A stretch of DNA of 64,000 nt, from the NCBI RefSeq assembly GCF_021729075.1, contig NZ_JAJSAQ010000005.1:62001-126000 (forward strand), read 5' to 3'. This stretch comes from Microbulbifer guangxiensis (GTDB lineage Bacteria; Pseudomonadota; Gammaproteobacteria; Pseudomonadales; Cellvibrionaceae). The notes beneath the pieces were generated by a model. That model made no database searches, was not told where the DNA came from, and worked only from the letters and a program-made list of their open reading frames with translations. Below, piece after piece: positions 50,768-59,656 of the stretch (positions are counted from its first letter, which is position 1; every line of letters begins with the position of its first letter). Both the position numbers and the translations under genes were made by a program.

Positions 50768-52252
50768 TCACTGACCGAAGTTACCGGCCAGGCGTTCTGT
50801 CTCCCTGCGTCGCCGCAGGAAAGTCTTCAGCTCGCTGCGAACCGGCGCCTGTGCGAGCGCCAGCAACGCCGCAGCGAACACGGCAGCGATACCGGCCACC
50901 GCCAACTGTAATAGCCCAAAAGTCAGAGATGTGTCTGGTCGGGGCAGCAAATGTGGCACACCTGTGACAAAGACATAGCACAGTGCGCCACCCAGCAGCA
51001 GCTGACGCAGCAGGCTCCATACGAACCGGGCTTTGCCGCGCGCCATCTTCATCAGAGAGACAGAGACGGAGAGGGCAAGCAGCTCGCCACCGACACCAGT
51101 CGCGGCAATCCATGTCACCGGCGCCCCCTTCAGGGCGAGCAGGATGGCTGCAGCGAGGCTGATGCAGCGGAAGATATTGGCGATCATCGCGTTCTTGGTA
51201 TGGGCCTGGCTGTTGGCGATGACCGATGGCGCGATGCGGATGACCCGAACCGCCTGCATAGCCGCAAGCCAGGTGATGACGCCCACTGCGAGCAGGTACT
51301 GTTCACCAAAACTGAGGCGGATCAGGCCGTGGCCACCGATGCCAAAGAAAACCACCATCAGCACGGCAAAACCACAGCAGGCAATGAGAGCAAACTCGCC
51401 GCAGCGATAGAAGAGCGCCGGATTGTCGCGGCTGCGCGACAGTACCGGCATCAGCAGGTAAGCGCTCAACTTGGCAAAGATCAGTGTGGGTAACATGCAC
51501 AGTGAGAACGCGACGCTGTACCAGGCCAGTGTCTCTTTCGCGTAGAGGCTGGCGATAATGACCCGATCCCCCTGGAAGATACCGAACATCAGGAAGCCAT
51601 TCACCAGCAGCGGCCAACCAAATGCCAACTTGCGCTTCGCCAGCGGCCAGCACAGTGCCCAGCGGTAGGGCCGTTTTGCCAGCAGGTGGGAGAGCAGCAC
51701 ATGCATCATTGCCTGCAGCAGGATGACGGCCAGCATCACCCGGTAGTCTTCGAAAAATAATGAGGCACCGAAGGCCACGCCCAGTATCAATACCTGCGGT
51801 ATGGCATCGAACAGCGCAGTAGGCAGGAAATCCAGATTCCGCTGCCGCACGACAAAATCAAAGTTCATCAGGCCATGCAGAAGCGCCACAACCGCCAGCA
51901 ACTGGAATGCCCAGACTTTGTCGGCGAGATCAAACAACTGTGCCACCGGGGAGGCAATGGCAAACAGTATCGCGGCGATCAGCAATCCCTTCAGGAACTG
52001 CAGAAAATGCGCAGAACCGAGCATGTCATCGCTGTCGCCTTCCCGATCCTGGACCAGCACCCTGTCCAGGGCAAGGTTGCTGGTCATTTCCACCAGCGAG
52101 ATGGTCAGCACGAAGGTAGTGGCAATACCGAAATTCTCAAGACCGATATGCCTGGCAATGATTACATTGCGAAGAAAGGTACAGGCGGCCACCAGAGCCT
52201 GACTCACCGTCAGTACCGAGGCACCCTTTAATAAACTGAACCGCAGAGACAA
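50768..52252 (-). CDS. Wzx-type flippase (polysaccharide biosynthesis protein, MOP superfamily)
   Basis: 494 residues with 12-14 membrane segments. The N-terminus (LLKGASVLTVSQALVAA, then RHIGLENFGIATTFVLT) matches the oligosaccharide flippases that move lipid-linked repeat units to the periplasmic face. The middle FGWPLLVNGFLMFGIFQGD is the usual second-half landmark. It is divergent from pssD with 257 bases between them, and 49 bases upstream of the asparagine-synthetase-like gene on the same strand, so those two are probably co-transcribed. Confidence 0.92.
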   Translation of the reverse strand: MSLRFSLLKGASVLTVSQALVAACTFLRNVIIARHIGLENFGIATTFVLTISLVEMTSNLALDRVLVQDREGDSDDMLGSAHFLQFLKGLLIAAILFAIASPVAQLFDLADKVWAFQLLAVVALLHGLMNFDFVVRQRNLDFLPTALFDAIPQVLILGVAFGASLFFEDYRVMLAVILLQAMMHVLLSHLLAKRPYRWALCWPLAKRKLAFGWPLLVNGFLMFGIFQGDRVIIASLYAKETLAWYSVAFSLCMLPTLIFAKLSAYLLMPVLSRSRDNPALFYRCGEFALIACCGFAVLMVVFFGIGGHGLIRLSFGEQYLLAVGVITWLAAMQAVRVIRIAPSVIANSQAHTKNAMIANIFRCISLAAAILLALKGAPVTWIAATGVGGELLALSVSVSLMKMARGKARFVWSLLRQLLLGGALCYVFVTGVPHLLPRPDTSLTFGLLQLAVAGIAAVFAAALLALAQAPVRSELKTFLRRRRETERLAGNFGQ

Positions 52253-52509
52253 AAGTCACTCCCTGATCCGGGTCGTAGAGCACGCCGATCACACTCTGGT
52301 TCACGGCGAACATTGCCACACTATCGCTATGCAGAGGGGATGGCATTTTTGCCATCTCTGATCCATGAAATAGGCAACGATGCTTTGCCTGACAGACTTC
52401 CCGCCCGGCAGAGAGAGTTTAGCTATAGTTTCGTGGCCCGGCAGCCGGAGCGGCCTGCTGGCGCAAGAGAGAAAGAAAATCCACGGTTTACTCTCGGGGC
52501 GGGAAAGAG

Positions 52510-52959
52510 ATGGATACCAAAGTCTTGGCAGTGGCATCCCGTGGCGGGCACTGGAAGCAACTGATGAAGCTGGAGCCTGCATTTCGCGGCTGTGATATTC
52601 GCTTTGCCTCCACCAGTCATGACAACCCTGGCGTTGGAAAAACATCACACTACTTCTACCTGCCGGACGCGAACCGTCACACCCCGCTGAATGCGCTCTG
52701 GCTCCTGTGCACTTCTGCCTGGCTGGTCTTGAGGCTGCGCCCGGATGTGATCATTTCCACCGGCGCGCTGCCCGGTCTGAGCTGCATCCTGTGGGGGCGA
52801 CTGTTTGGCGCCCGCACGCTGTGGATTGACAGCATCGCCCATGCCGACCAGATGTCGCTGAGCGGGCGGGTGGCGCGCTATGTCGCAACCACTACTCTGT
52901 CGCAGTGGCCCGATCTCAGTCGTATGACAGGGGTGGAATACCGGGGTGCGGTTCTGTGA
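52510..52959 (+). CDS. pssD: PssD/Alg14-like glycosyltransferase membrane subunit
   Basis: 149 residues. The N-terminal VLAVASRGGHWKQLMKLEPA and RPDVIISTGALPGLSCILWG (about 78-97) are characteristic of Alg14-type subunits, which anchor the catalytic Alg13-type partner at the membrane and bind the acceptor lipid. In rhizobial PssD/PssE and pneumococcal Cps14F/G the pair adds the second sugar, glucuronic acid or galactose. The stop overlaps the next gene by 4 bases (GTGA), so both subunits are made in equal amounts. Confidence 0.92.
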   Translation: MDTKVLAVASRGGHWKQLMKLEPAFRGCDIRFASTSHDNPGVGKTSHYFYLPDANRHTPLNALWLLCTSAWLVLRLRPDVIISTGALPGLSCILWGRLFGARTLWIDSIAHADQMSLSGRVARYVATTTLSQWPDLSRMTGVEYRGAVL

Positions 52960-53468
52960 GCCTGATCCTCCTGACCACTGGCACACAGGCACCCTTCGAT
53001 CGCCTGGTCCGGGTCGTTGATCGCTGGGCGGCAAAAAATCCCGACGTCCACATCGTCGGCCAGATTGGCCGAGGAAATTACCGCCCCCGTCATATCGAGA
53101 CAAAACCTTTTCTCAACAATCGTGAATTTCGGTCCCTGGCCCACGACTGCACACTGATGCTGGCGCACGCCGGCATGGGCAGCGTGTTGTCGGCACTCGA
53201 ATACCGCAAACCACTGGTGATGATGCCCCGCGATCCCCAGCAGGGTGAATGCAACAGCGATCACCAGTTCGGCACGGCAAGACGGATGGCCACATTGCCA
53301 GGCGTTTACTGTGCCTACAATGCCGCCCAGCTGATTCACCGGCTTGACCATCATCGGCAACTCAACGCCCCGGAAGCCCTGCAACAGAGCCAACGGCAAC
53401 AAGAGCTGTCCCAGTTCATCGCCGGCTTCATAGGACGGCAAACACAACAAACTGCACCGGGAGGCTGA
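52956..53468 (+). CDS. pssE: PssE/Alg13-like glycosyltransferase catalytic subunit
   Basis: 170 residues from a GTG at 52956 that overlaps the pssD stop; a longer in-frame ATG start at 52905 would lie inside pssD and is less likely. It begins LILLTTGTQAPFDRLVR, and the GT28 C-terminal nucleotide-sugar binding region is visible as LMLAHAGMGSVLSALEYRKP (about 65-84) and VMMPRDPQQGECNSDHQ. It works with PssD as a two-subunit transferase on the lipid-linked intermediate after the initiating enzyme. Confidence 0.91.
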   Translation: MSLILLTTGTQAPFDRLVRVVDRWAAKNPDVHIVGQIGRGNYRPRHIETKPFLNNREFRSLAHDCTLMLAHAGMGSVLSALEYRKPLVMMPRDPQQGECNSDHQFGTARRMATLPGVYCAYNAAQLIHRLDHHRQLNAPEALQQSQRQQELSQFIAGFIGRQTQQTAPGG

Positions 53469-53509
53469 GCGGTATCCCGCCCGCATCGGCAATCCCGGTA
53501 GCAACCGGA

Positions 53510-54799
53510 ATGACAACCGTGAGTCTGCACACCATGACCAGAATTTCCCTGCTTGGGGCTGCCCCGGATACCGGCAATCTTGGGGTCAACGCCCTTTCCC
53601 GTTCCACCATGCTGGGCATTGCCAGGCGGATCCCTGAGGCAGAAATCTGCATCTTCGACAACGGTCGCGGCCTGCGCCAGGGTGTGTATCAAGCAGGGCG
53701 CGACACAGTGGCCTACAGGCTCTGTGGGCTGAGCAACAGTCGTCGTTTCTACCGCCCGGAAAGCCTGGCCCATATGCGCCTGTCGACGCTGTTGCCCGGT
53801 CTTTCCAATCCCGGCATGGACCTGCTCAGCTCCTCCCAGGCAGTGCTGGATATCAGTGGTGGAGACAGCTTCACCGACCTTTATGGCCCCAAGCGTTTTT
53901 CGCTCATCACGGCACCCAAGCAACTAGTGCTGGAGAAAAAGCGCCGCCTGATTCTGCTTCCACAAACCTACGGCCCGTTTCGCTCACCGGCCCGGCGCAA
54001 AATTGCAGAGGATATCCTGCGACGCAGCCACCGCGCCTGGGCGCGGGATCGTGACAGTTTCGAACGCATGGCAGAACTGCTCGGCAGCGATCTCGATCCA
54101 ACCCGGCACAAGTGCGGGGTGGATGTCGCTTTCCTGTTGCCTACCACCCAACCGGCGGGGATGGATGCGGGACTGATCAGTTGGCTGAACGACTCACCCC
54201 ACGACCTGATCGGGCTCAATATCAGTGGGCTGATTTACAACAGCCCCCACGAAGCCATCCAGCGCTATGGCCTTAAGGCCGACTATCGCGCGACGGTGCA
54301 AACCCTGTTGAAGCGTTTCCTGCGCGAAACCGATGCCCGGATCCTGCTCGTGCCACACGTTCACGCACCCAGCGGCCACCCGGAGTCAGACCGTGATGCC
54401 TGCCGGCACCTGCTGCAGACCCTCGCCCCGACTGACCGGGAGCGGGTTTACCTGCTCGAGGATCGCCTCGATGAATCCGGTATCAAGTGGGTAATAGCCC
54501 AGGTGGACTGGTTCTGTGGCACTCGTATGCACGCCACCATCGCGGCGCTCTCCAGCGGGGTACCCACGACCACGATTTCCTACAGCGACAAGGCCGTCGG
54601 TGTATTCGACAGCTGCGGCCAGCGCAGTGAGGTTTTCGATCCGCGCCAGCTCGATACGGTGACATTGTCAGAAAATGTGTTCGACGCATTCCAACGGCGC
54701 GACAGGATTAAACAGTCACTGCAGCAGAAATTACCGGATGTGCTGGCACAGGCCACGAGGCAGATGGATGAAATTGCCGAGAGTTGTGTATCAGCCTGA
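53510..54799 (+). CDS. Polysaccharide pyruvyl transferase family protein
   Basis: 429 residues; start at 53510 is uncertain because no good ribosome-binding site is seen, and ATG 53534 is an alternative. RISLLGAAPDTGNLGVNALS at the N-terminus, DISGGDSFTDLYG near 105, LILLPQTYGPF near 145 and WFCGTRMHATIAALSSGVP (about 335-353) are the family landmarks. Members add pyruvate from phosphoenolpyruvate as a ketal to a sugar, giving the polymer negative charge. Its neighbour is an FrhB-like protein, a frequent partner of this family in polysaccharide loci. Confidence 0.88.
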   Translation: MTTVSLHTMTRISLLGAAPDTGNLGVNALSRSTMLGIARRIPEAEICIFDNGRGLRQGVYQAGRDTVAYRLCGLSNSRRFYRPESLAHMRLSTLLPGLSNPGMDLLSSSQAVLDISGGDSFTDLYGPKRFSLITAPKQLVLEKKRRLILLPQTYGPFRSPARRKIAEDILRRSHRAWARDRDSFERMAELLGSDLDPTRHKCGVDVAFLLPTTQPAGMDAGLISWLNDSPHDLIGLNISGLIYNSPHEAIQRYGLKADYRATVQTLLKRFLRETDARILLVPHVHAPSGHPESDRDACRHLLQTLAPTDRERVYLLEDRLDESGIKWVIAQVDWFCGTRMHATIAALSSGVPTTTISYSDKAVGVFDSCGQRSEVFDPRQLDTVTLSENVFDAFQRRDRIKQSLQQKLPDVLAQATRQMDEIAESCVSA

Positions 54800-54942
54800 T
54801 TTATTTGCTCCGGATATCCGGAAAAAAATTTTGGCGCTTGTTCGCCCGCTCTCTTCACCTTATCGGTCATCTTTTTTTACAGGCGCTCTAAAATTTTTTG
54901 CACATTTTTTAGCACTATCGAAAGTGTCTCTGCCGGAGTGAA

Positions 54943-56292
54943 TTGCAGTCGATGCAAAAAATAAAGACCATCGAGGAAGTGCGGCGCAGTCATCTCTGCA
55001 CCGGCTGTGGCGCCTGCGCCTCCCTGGAGCCACAACGGTACGCCATGGTGGATGTTGTGGAGGAGGGCCGCCGGCCTGTGGTGCGCAAGGATGCGCCAGC
55101 CGAGACCGGGGTTGCCCTGGCGGCCTGCCCGGGTACCGGCCTGCAGCATGACTACGATGTCTCCGACAGTGGACTTCTGCCGGAGCTGGGTCCCGCCTGG
55201 GGACCGGTGTACCGGGTCATCGAAGGCCACGCGGCAGACTCCGATATCCGCTTCGCCGGATCCAGCGGCGGCGCCGCAACGGCACTTGCGCTGTTCTGCC
55301 TGGAACAGCGCGGCATGCACGGAGTGCTCCACACGGCCGCCGACCCGGAGCGGCCCTACCTCAACCGTACGGTATTCAGCCGCGATCGTGACGCCCTCCT
55401 TGCCACCACCGGTTCCCGCTATGCCCCATCCAGCCCCTGCGAGGGACTGGACCAGATTGCTGCTGCCGATGGTCCCTGCGTATTTGTCGGCAAGCCCTGC
55501 GACGTGGCGGCACTGAGGCGGGCAGAGAAACACTCGCCAGCCCTGCGTGAACACACTGGTCTGACGATCGCTTTTTTCTGTGCCGGGGTACCCAGCACCT
55601 CGGCAACGCTGGCACTGGCGGAGCGTGAGGGCGCGGCAGCTGCCGGCGATATCAACGCACTGCGCTATCGGGGTAACGGCTGGCCGGGCCACTGGACCCT
55701 CGACTATCAGGACCGGGAGGACAACCGGCAGTCGAGCCAGATGACCTACGCCGAATCCTGGCACTTCCTGCAAAAGCACCGCCAGTGGCGCTGTTATGTA
55801 TGCGCGGATCACACCGGTGAGTTCGCGGATATCGCCGTTGGCGATCCCTGGCACCGGGACATCGAGCCCGACGAGATGGGCAGCTCGCTGATCGTGGCGC
55901 GCACCCGACGCGGGCTGGCACTGCTGCAGGCCGCACTGGATGCCGGTTACCTGGAAGAGGTCGCCGACGATCCCAGCCTCTTGCCCCGCTCCCAGCCCAA
56001 CCTGATCGGCGCCCGGGGAAATCTCTGGGCACGCCTGAGTGTACTGCGGCTTCTCGGTGCCGCCACACCCAACTATTCGGGCTTCGCCCTGTTTCCCTTC
56101 TGGCTGAGCGAGCTGGGGATCGTAGACAAGGTGCGGTCCCTGCTCGGCACTGTCCGGCGAATCTTCCGCAAGCGGCTGCTGCATCCGGTCCCGGACAGCG
56201 GGGATACCGTTCCTGCCGCATCGCCGGTACCCAGGCACTCCCGGCTGAATGCGGCCGACCAATCGACACAGGAGGTCGATATCCATGTTTGA
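54943..56292 (+). CDS. FrhB-like iron-sulfur protein (coenzyme F420 hydrogenase/dehydrogenase beta-subunit family)
   Basis: 449 residues from the TTG at 54943, with GGAG 4 bases upstream; an ATG 3 codons later (54952) is the alternative. Cysteine motifs occur in HLCTGCGACAS (about 20-30) and RCYVCADHTGEFADIAVGDPW (about 285, shown here only in part: CYVCADHTGEFADI). The family binds FAD and Fe-S clusters. F420 is not expected in this bacterium, and homologues in EPS loci beside pyruvyl transferases probably carry out an unassigned redox step on a sugar. The C-terminal 45 residues are low in conservation and rich in Pro/Ser. Confidence 0.85.
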   Translation: MQSMQKIKTIEEVRRSHLCTGCGACASLEPQRYAMVDVVEEGRRPVVRKDAPAETGVALAACPGTGLQHDYDVSDSGLLPELGPAWGPVYRVIEGHAADSDIRFAGSSGGAATALALFCLEQRGMHGVLHTAADPERPYLNRTVFSRDRDALLATTGSRYAPSSPCEGLDQIAAADGPCVFVGKPCDVAALRRAEKHSPALREHTGLTIAFFCAGVPSTSATLALAEREGAAAAGDINALRYRGNGWPGHWTLDYQDREDNRQSSQMTYAESWHFLQKHRQWRCYVCADHTGEFADIAVGDPWHRDIEPDEMGSSLIVARTRRGLALLQAALDAGYLEEVADDPSLLPRSQPNLIGARGNLWARLSVLRLLGAATPNYSGFALFPFWLSELGIVDKVRSLLGTVRRIFRKRLLHPVPDSGDTVPAASPVPRHSRLNAADQSTQEVDIHV

Positions 56293-57640
56293 ACGCCAGA
56301 TGCCGGATCATTTCGGTGGTGCCCTCTGGGCCGACCAGACACTGGCACACCCCGTGGGTATTGCCGCCCTCATTGCCGCACTGGTCGCACTCGTGGTCCT
56401 GCCACGGCGCTATGCCATGCTGCCGCTGATATTGATTGCGGTGGCACTGCCCGGAGCCCAGCGCATCGCCGTGCTGACCCTCGATTTCACTTTTATCCGC
56501 ATCGTGATCCTCGCCACACTGGCCCTGGCTGCCGCCCGCGGCCATACCCGTGGCCTCAGGCTGGGCCTGCCGGACCTGCTGATCGGGCTCTGGGTTTCCT
56601 GGGGAATGATTGCCGGCGGCATCCTGAGCGGCGGATTCAGTGGGGTGATCAGTGGCGCCGGTGGTGCCATTGACACCTTTGGTGCCTATCTCGTCGGGCG
56701 AATCTATATCCGCTCGCTGGCAGACCTGCGACACCTGTTGCTGTGGCTGTCACTGATTGCCATCCCGATGCTGGCTTTCTTCCTGGTGGAACAGTTCACG
56801 GGCCGCAACCTGTTCGGTTTTTTCGGCGGGGTACCCGAAGAAACCATGGTGCGCAATGGCCGGCTGCGCGCGCAGGGTCCCTTCTCTCACCCCTTGATGG
56901 CGGGCGTTTTCTGGGCCAGCCTGCTGCCCTGCATCGCGGCCCTGTGGATGGCCCGCGCCGGCAGCCGCCCGGGTCTGGTACTGGCCATGGCCTGCATGGT
57001 TCTGATCGTGGCCAATACCGCTTCCAGCACCCCGATCGTGGCGGTGCTGCTGGGTATCGGCGGCATGGGGGTCTATCTGTTGCGCCGCTACCTGCGCCTG
57101 ATGGTGGCTGGCGGGTTGGCCTGCCTGGTTGGCCTGCACATGGTGATGGACAAGCCGGTCTGGCACCTCATATCGAGAATTGACCTTTCCAACGGCTCCA
57201 CTGGCTGGCATCGCTATAACCTGATCCAACAGTCCATCAATCACTTCAACGAATGGTGGGCCTTTGGAACCAAGTCGACCGGCCACTGGGGCTGGGGGCT
57301 GCAGGACATCACCAACCAGTATGTCCTCGAAGGCGTCAGTGGCGGCCTGCTGCAGTTACTGCTGTTCGTCGCCCTGCTCACCTGTGTCTTCCTCCGTCTC
57401 GGGCGCACCTTGCGGCGCACCCGCAACCGCGCCGCTTACTGGCTGCTCTGGGGTGTGGGGGTCAGCCTGTTCGTGCACTGCATGAGTTTCCTCGCGGTGT
57501 CATATTTCGGCCAGCTGGTCTGCCTGTTCTTCATCTTTCTTGGCAGTGCGGTGGCCGTCTCCGAGCGCAGCCCCTCCACAGTGCGCAGACGGGAGCACGC
57601 CATGGCGCATCCGGGTACGGCCATCGGGAGTCCCGGTTGA
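56285..57640 (+). CDS. Wzy-type polymerase / O-antigen ligase-like membrane protein
   Basis: 451 residues from the ATG at 56285 (CAGGAGG upstream), overlapping the FrhB-like gene by 8 bases. About 10-11 membrane segments are predicted; the periplasmic loop after residue 190 contains RLRAQGPFSHPLMAGVF, the Wzy_C/WaaL hallmark with its conserved Arg and His, and a later loop has GTKSTGHWGWGLQDITNQYV. It would polymerise the flipped repeat units in the periplasm. There is no other polymerase candidate in the locus. Confidence 0.88.
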   Translation: MFERQMPDHFGGALWADQTLAHPVGIAALIAALVALVVLPRRYAMLPLILIAVALPGAQRIAVLTLDFTFIRIVILATLALAAARGHTRGLRLGLPDLLIGLWVSWGMIAGGILSGGFSGVISGAGGAIDTFGAYLVGRIYIRSLADLRHLLLWLSLIAIPMLAFFLVEQFTGRNLFGFFGGVPEETMVRNGRLRAQGPFSHPLMAGVFWASLLPCIAALWMARAGSRPGLVLAMACMVLIVANTASSTPIVAVLLGIGGMGVYLLRRYLRLMVAGGLACLVGLHMVMDKPVWHLISRIDLSNGSTGWHRYNLIQQSINHFNEWWAFGTKSTGHWGWGLQDITNQYVLEGVSGGLLQLLLFVALLTCVFLRLGRTLRRTRNRAAYWLLWGVGVSLFVHCMSFLAVSYFGQLVCLFFIFLGSAVAVSERSPSTVRRREHAMAHPGTAIGSPG

Positions 57641-58593
57641 TGTCTGCAGACGACATGGAGGTCCTGCCACCGATCAATATCGTGATCGTCTGCTACAACT
57701 GCGGCCGCGATATCCTCAAGCTGGTGGGCGATCTTCGCAGCGGTGACTATCCCACCGACAGGTTGTCGCTGACCATTGTCGACAATGCTTCCGCCGACGA
57801 TTCGGTGGAGCTGCTGCGTCGTATCGAGGGCATACCTTCGGTCCTGATCGAGGCCGGGCGCAACCTGGGCTTCGGTGCCGGTTGCAATCTGGCGGTGCGC
57901 CATATTGCCGGTGATGGGCTCATCCTGTTCCTGAATCCGGATGTGCGCCTCCGTCGCGACAGCCTCACCGCATTGATCCGCGGCTTTTACCAGTATCCTC
58001 TCAGCGGGATCTGGGGAGGCCTCACCTGCAATGCGGATGGCGAGCCCGATGGCAAGAGCGCCTGGCGGGAACCATCCCTGTTGGGACTGGCCGCCTGGAG
58101 CTTTTTCCTCGATGCCGCGCTGCGACCGTTTGGGTTCCCCGGAGTCGAAGCATACTCGCCCCGCGCGTTGCTGCAGGGCCCCCGGGTAGATGCAGTCTCC
58201 GGCTGTTTTTTCCTGATCGACAATGATCTGTTTCATCGGCTCGGCGGGTTCGATGAACGTTTTTTCCTGTATTCCGAGGAAATCGACCTGTGCCGGCGGG
58301 CGCGACTGCTCGGGGCGCAACCACAGATTATTCCGGCGGCCCAGGTGATGCACACCGGCAGTGTCACGCTCACCAGCGAGAACAAGCTCAGACACCTGTA
58401 TTACTCGAAGCTGCTCTACTTTCGCAAGCACTGGTCACCGGTCCCCTTCCGGATCGCCCGCATGGTGTTGAACGTGGGCACGCTTCTGCGGCTCACGGCA
58501 CTCTCTGTCCTGTCACCCCTACGGCGTGACTTCAATCACCGGCGCAAAGCCTGGTGGAATTTTTTCAAGCAACAGCTCAGCTGGAAATTCTGA
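57640..58593 (+). CDS. Family 2 glycosyltransferase (rhamnosyltransferase-like)
   Basis: 317 residues from the ATG at 57640, sharing one base with the preceding stop. The GT-A fold shows INIVIVCYNCGRDILKLVGD (about 12-31), LTIVDNASADDSVELL (about 42), NLGFGAGCNLAV and LFLNPDVRL (about 100, the DxD-equivalent), then DAVSGCFFLIDNDLFHRLGG and DERFFLYSEEIDLCRRA (about 205-221). The last match is typical of dTDP-rhamnosyltransferases, but the sugar is not certain. It acts on the lipid-linked repeat unit at the cytoplasmic face. Tightly coupled to wzy and to the next transferase. Confidence 0.92.
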   Translation: MSADDMEVLPPINIVIVCYNCGRDILKLVGDLRSGDYPTDRLSLTIVDNASADDSVELLRRIEGIPSVLIEAGRNLGFGAGCNLAVRHIAGDGLILFLNPDVRLRRDSLTALIRGFYQYPLSGIWGGLTCNADGEPDGKSAWREPSLLGLAAWSFFLDAALRPFGFPGVEAYSPRALLQGPRVDAVSGCFFLIDNDLFHRLGGFDERFFLYSEEIDLCRRARLLGAQPQIIPAAQVMHTGSVTLTSENKLRHLYYSKLLYFRKHWSPVPFRIARMVLNVGTLLRLTALSVLSPLRRDFNHRRKAWWNFFKQQLSWKF

Positions 58594-58594
58594 T

Positions 58595-59437
58595 ATGTCG
58601 GAGTATCTTCCTGCGGTGATCATTCCCGCGCACAATGAAGAATTATCGATTGCGACACTACTCCGTGCCCTGATGCCGGGTGTGCAGAAGGAACTCTACA
58701 CCATCACTGTGGCATGCAACGGTTGCTCCGACCGCACTGCGGAGATCGTCCGCTATCATTTTCCCCAGGTGTGCTGCATTGAGCAGGAGCAGGCCTCGAA
58801 GGTGGCCGCACTCAACGCCGCCGAGAATGCCGACCTGGGTTTCCCCCGTGTTTACATCGATGCCGATGTCGTTATCAGCAGCAGCGCCGTGGAAACGCTG
58901 ATTGATACCTGTCGGGAGTCCAGGGAACCGACGGTGGTGGCACCGCGGGCCGTACCAAAGAATGAAGGCTGCGAATGGCTGGTGCGGACCTACTATCTGG
59001 CATGGCAAAAGACCATCTTTTTCCAGCAGCACGGCTTCGGTTCCGGTGTCTACGCCCTGAATCGGCCCGCACGGGAAAAGTTTGAGCGCTTCCCGAACCT
59101 GATTTCCGATGACGGCTTCGTGCGCCAGATCCTGAACTACGACAATATCCGTGTTGTGGAGTCCGCCAAGAGCCTGGTCAAATCGCCCCGTGATCTCGCC
59201 GGACTGATCCGCATCAAGACCCGTAGCAAGCTCGGCAGCCTGGAAATCAGCAACAGTGAAGTCAAGATGGGCAGCGGACCGCAGGTCAACCAGCGGTTCC
59301 TGCAGCGCCCCACGATCCTGGAGCGGCTGGTTTATGGTGGCGTGAACCTGCTGGCGCTGCTGAATGCGCGTCGCCTGATCCGCAAGCGCGGCCGTGCCTA
59401 CTGGCTGCGCGATGAGACTTCCCGCCATTCGGCCTGA
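58595..59437 (+). CDS. Family 2 glycosyltransferase
   Basis: 280 residues from the ATG at 58595, one base after the previous stop. AVIIPAHNEELSIATLLRAL (about 7-26), VACNGCSDRTAEIV (about 39), VYIDADVVISSSAVE (about 87-101, DAD metal motif), and GFGSGVYALNR with LISDDGFVRQIL (about 150-182, the ED-type base region) are standard for GT2 enzymes. No membrane segment was seen. It adds one of the sugars of the repeat unit. It is the last plus-strand gene before the convergent NRPS. Confidence 0.9.
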   Translation: MSEYLPAVIIPAHNEELSIATLLRALMPGVQKELYTITVACNGCSDRTAEIVRYHFPQVCCIEQEQASKVAALNAAENADLGFPRVYIDADVVISSSAVETLIDTCRESREPTVVAPRAVPKNEGCEWLVRTYYLAWQKTIFFQQHGFGSGVYALNRPAREKFERFPNLISDDGFVRQILNYDNIRVVESAKSLVKSPRDLAGLIRIKTRSKLGSLEISNSEVKMGSGPQVNQRFLQRPTILERLVYGGVNLLALLNARRLIRKRGRAYWLRDETSRHSA

Positions 59438-59443
59438 AAATTT

Positions 59444-59564
59444 ACCGCCGGAAGTAAGAACAAACCGACTTTGCAGAGCAGAGTCGCCTTCCGGCGGTCC
59501 GCATGAACGTTGGCCTGAGAGAATATTGCCCTGGCAGAGGGAAGAGAAGCTCAGGGCTTGCGGA
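59444..59564. other. Intergenic region with nested inverted repeats
   Basis: ACCGCCGGAAG (59444-59454) pairs with CTTCCGGCGGT (59488-59498), an 11-base perfect stem enclosing CGACT/AGTCG. Next to it, TCCGCA (59498-59503) pairs with TGCGGA (59559-59564), enclosing GCCCTG/CAGGGC (59528-59533, 59552-59557). No reading frame is present. It could be a structured RNA, an mRNA-end protector or a repeat element. Confidence 0.45.
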
Positions 59565-59619
59565 GCCAACCAGCGACACTTCACGGCATTGAAGCCACAG
59601 CCCAGGCAGTGAAAATACG

Positions 59620-59656
59620 ATACCGGCGCCCTCAGGGGGCGCCGGTATTTTCTTCA
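59620..59656. terminator. Bidirectional rho-independent terminator
   Basis: ATACCGGCGCC (59620-59630) pairs with GGCGCCGGTAT (59638-59648), loop about 7 bases, followed by TTTTCTTC on the plus strand; on the minus strand the stem is followed by CGTATTTTC. It ends both the plus-strand glycosyltransferase transcript and the minus-strand NRPS transcript. The stem begins 6 bases after the NRPS stop. Confidence 0.85.

Noticed and set aside
54943-56292. Evidence for coenzyme F420 metabolism
   Set aside because: FrhB-family homologues are common in bacterial polysaccharide loci without F420; no F420 biosynthesis gene is in view.
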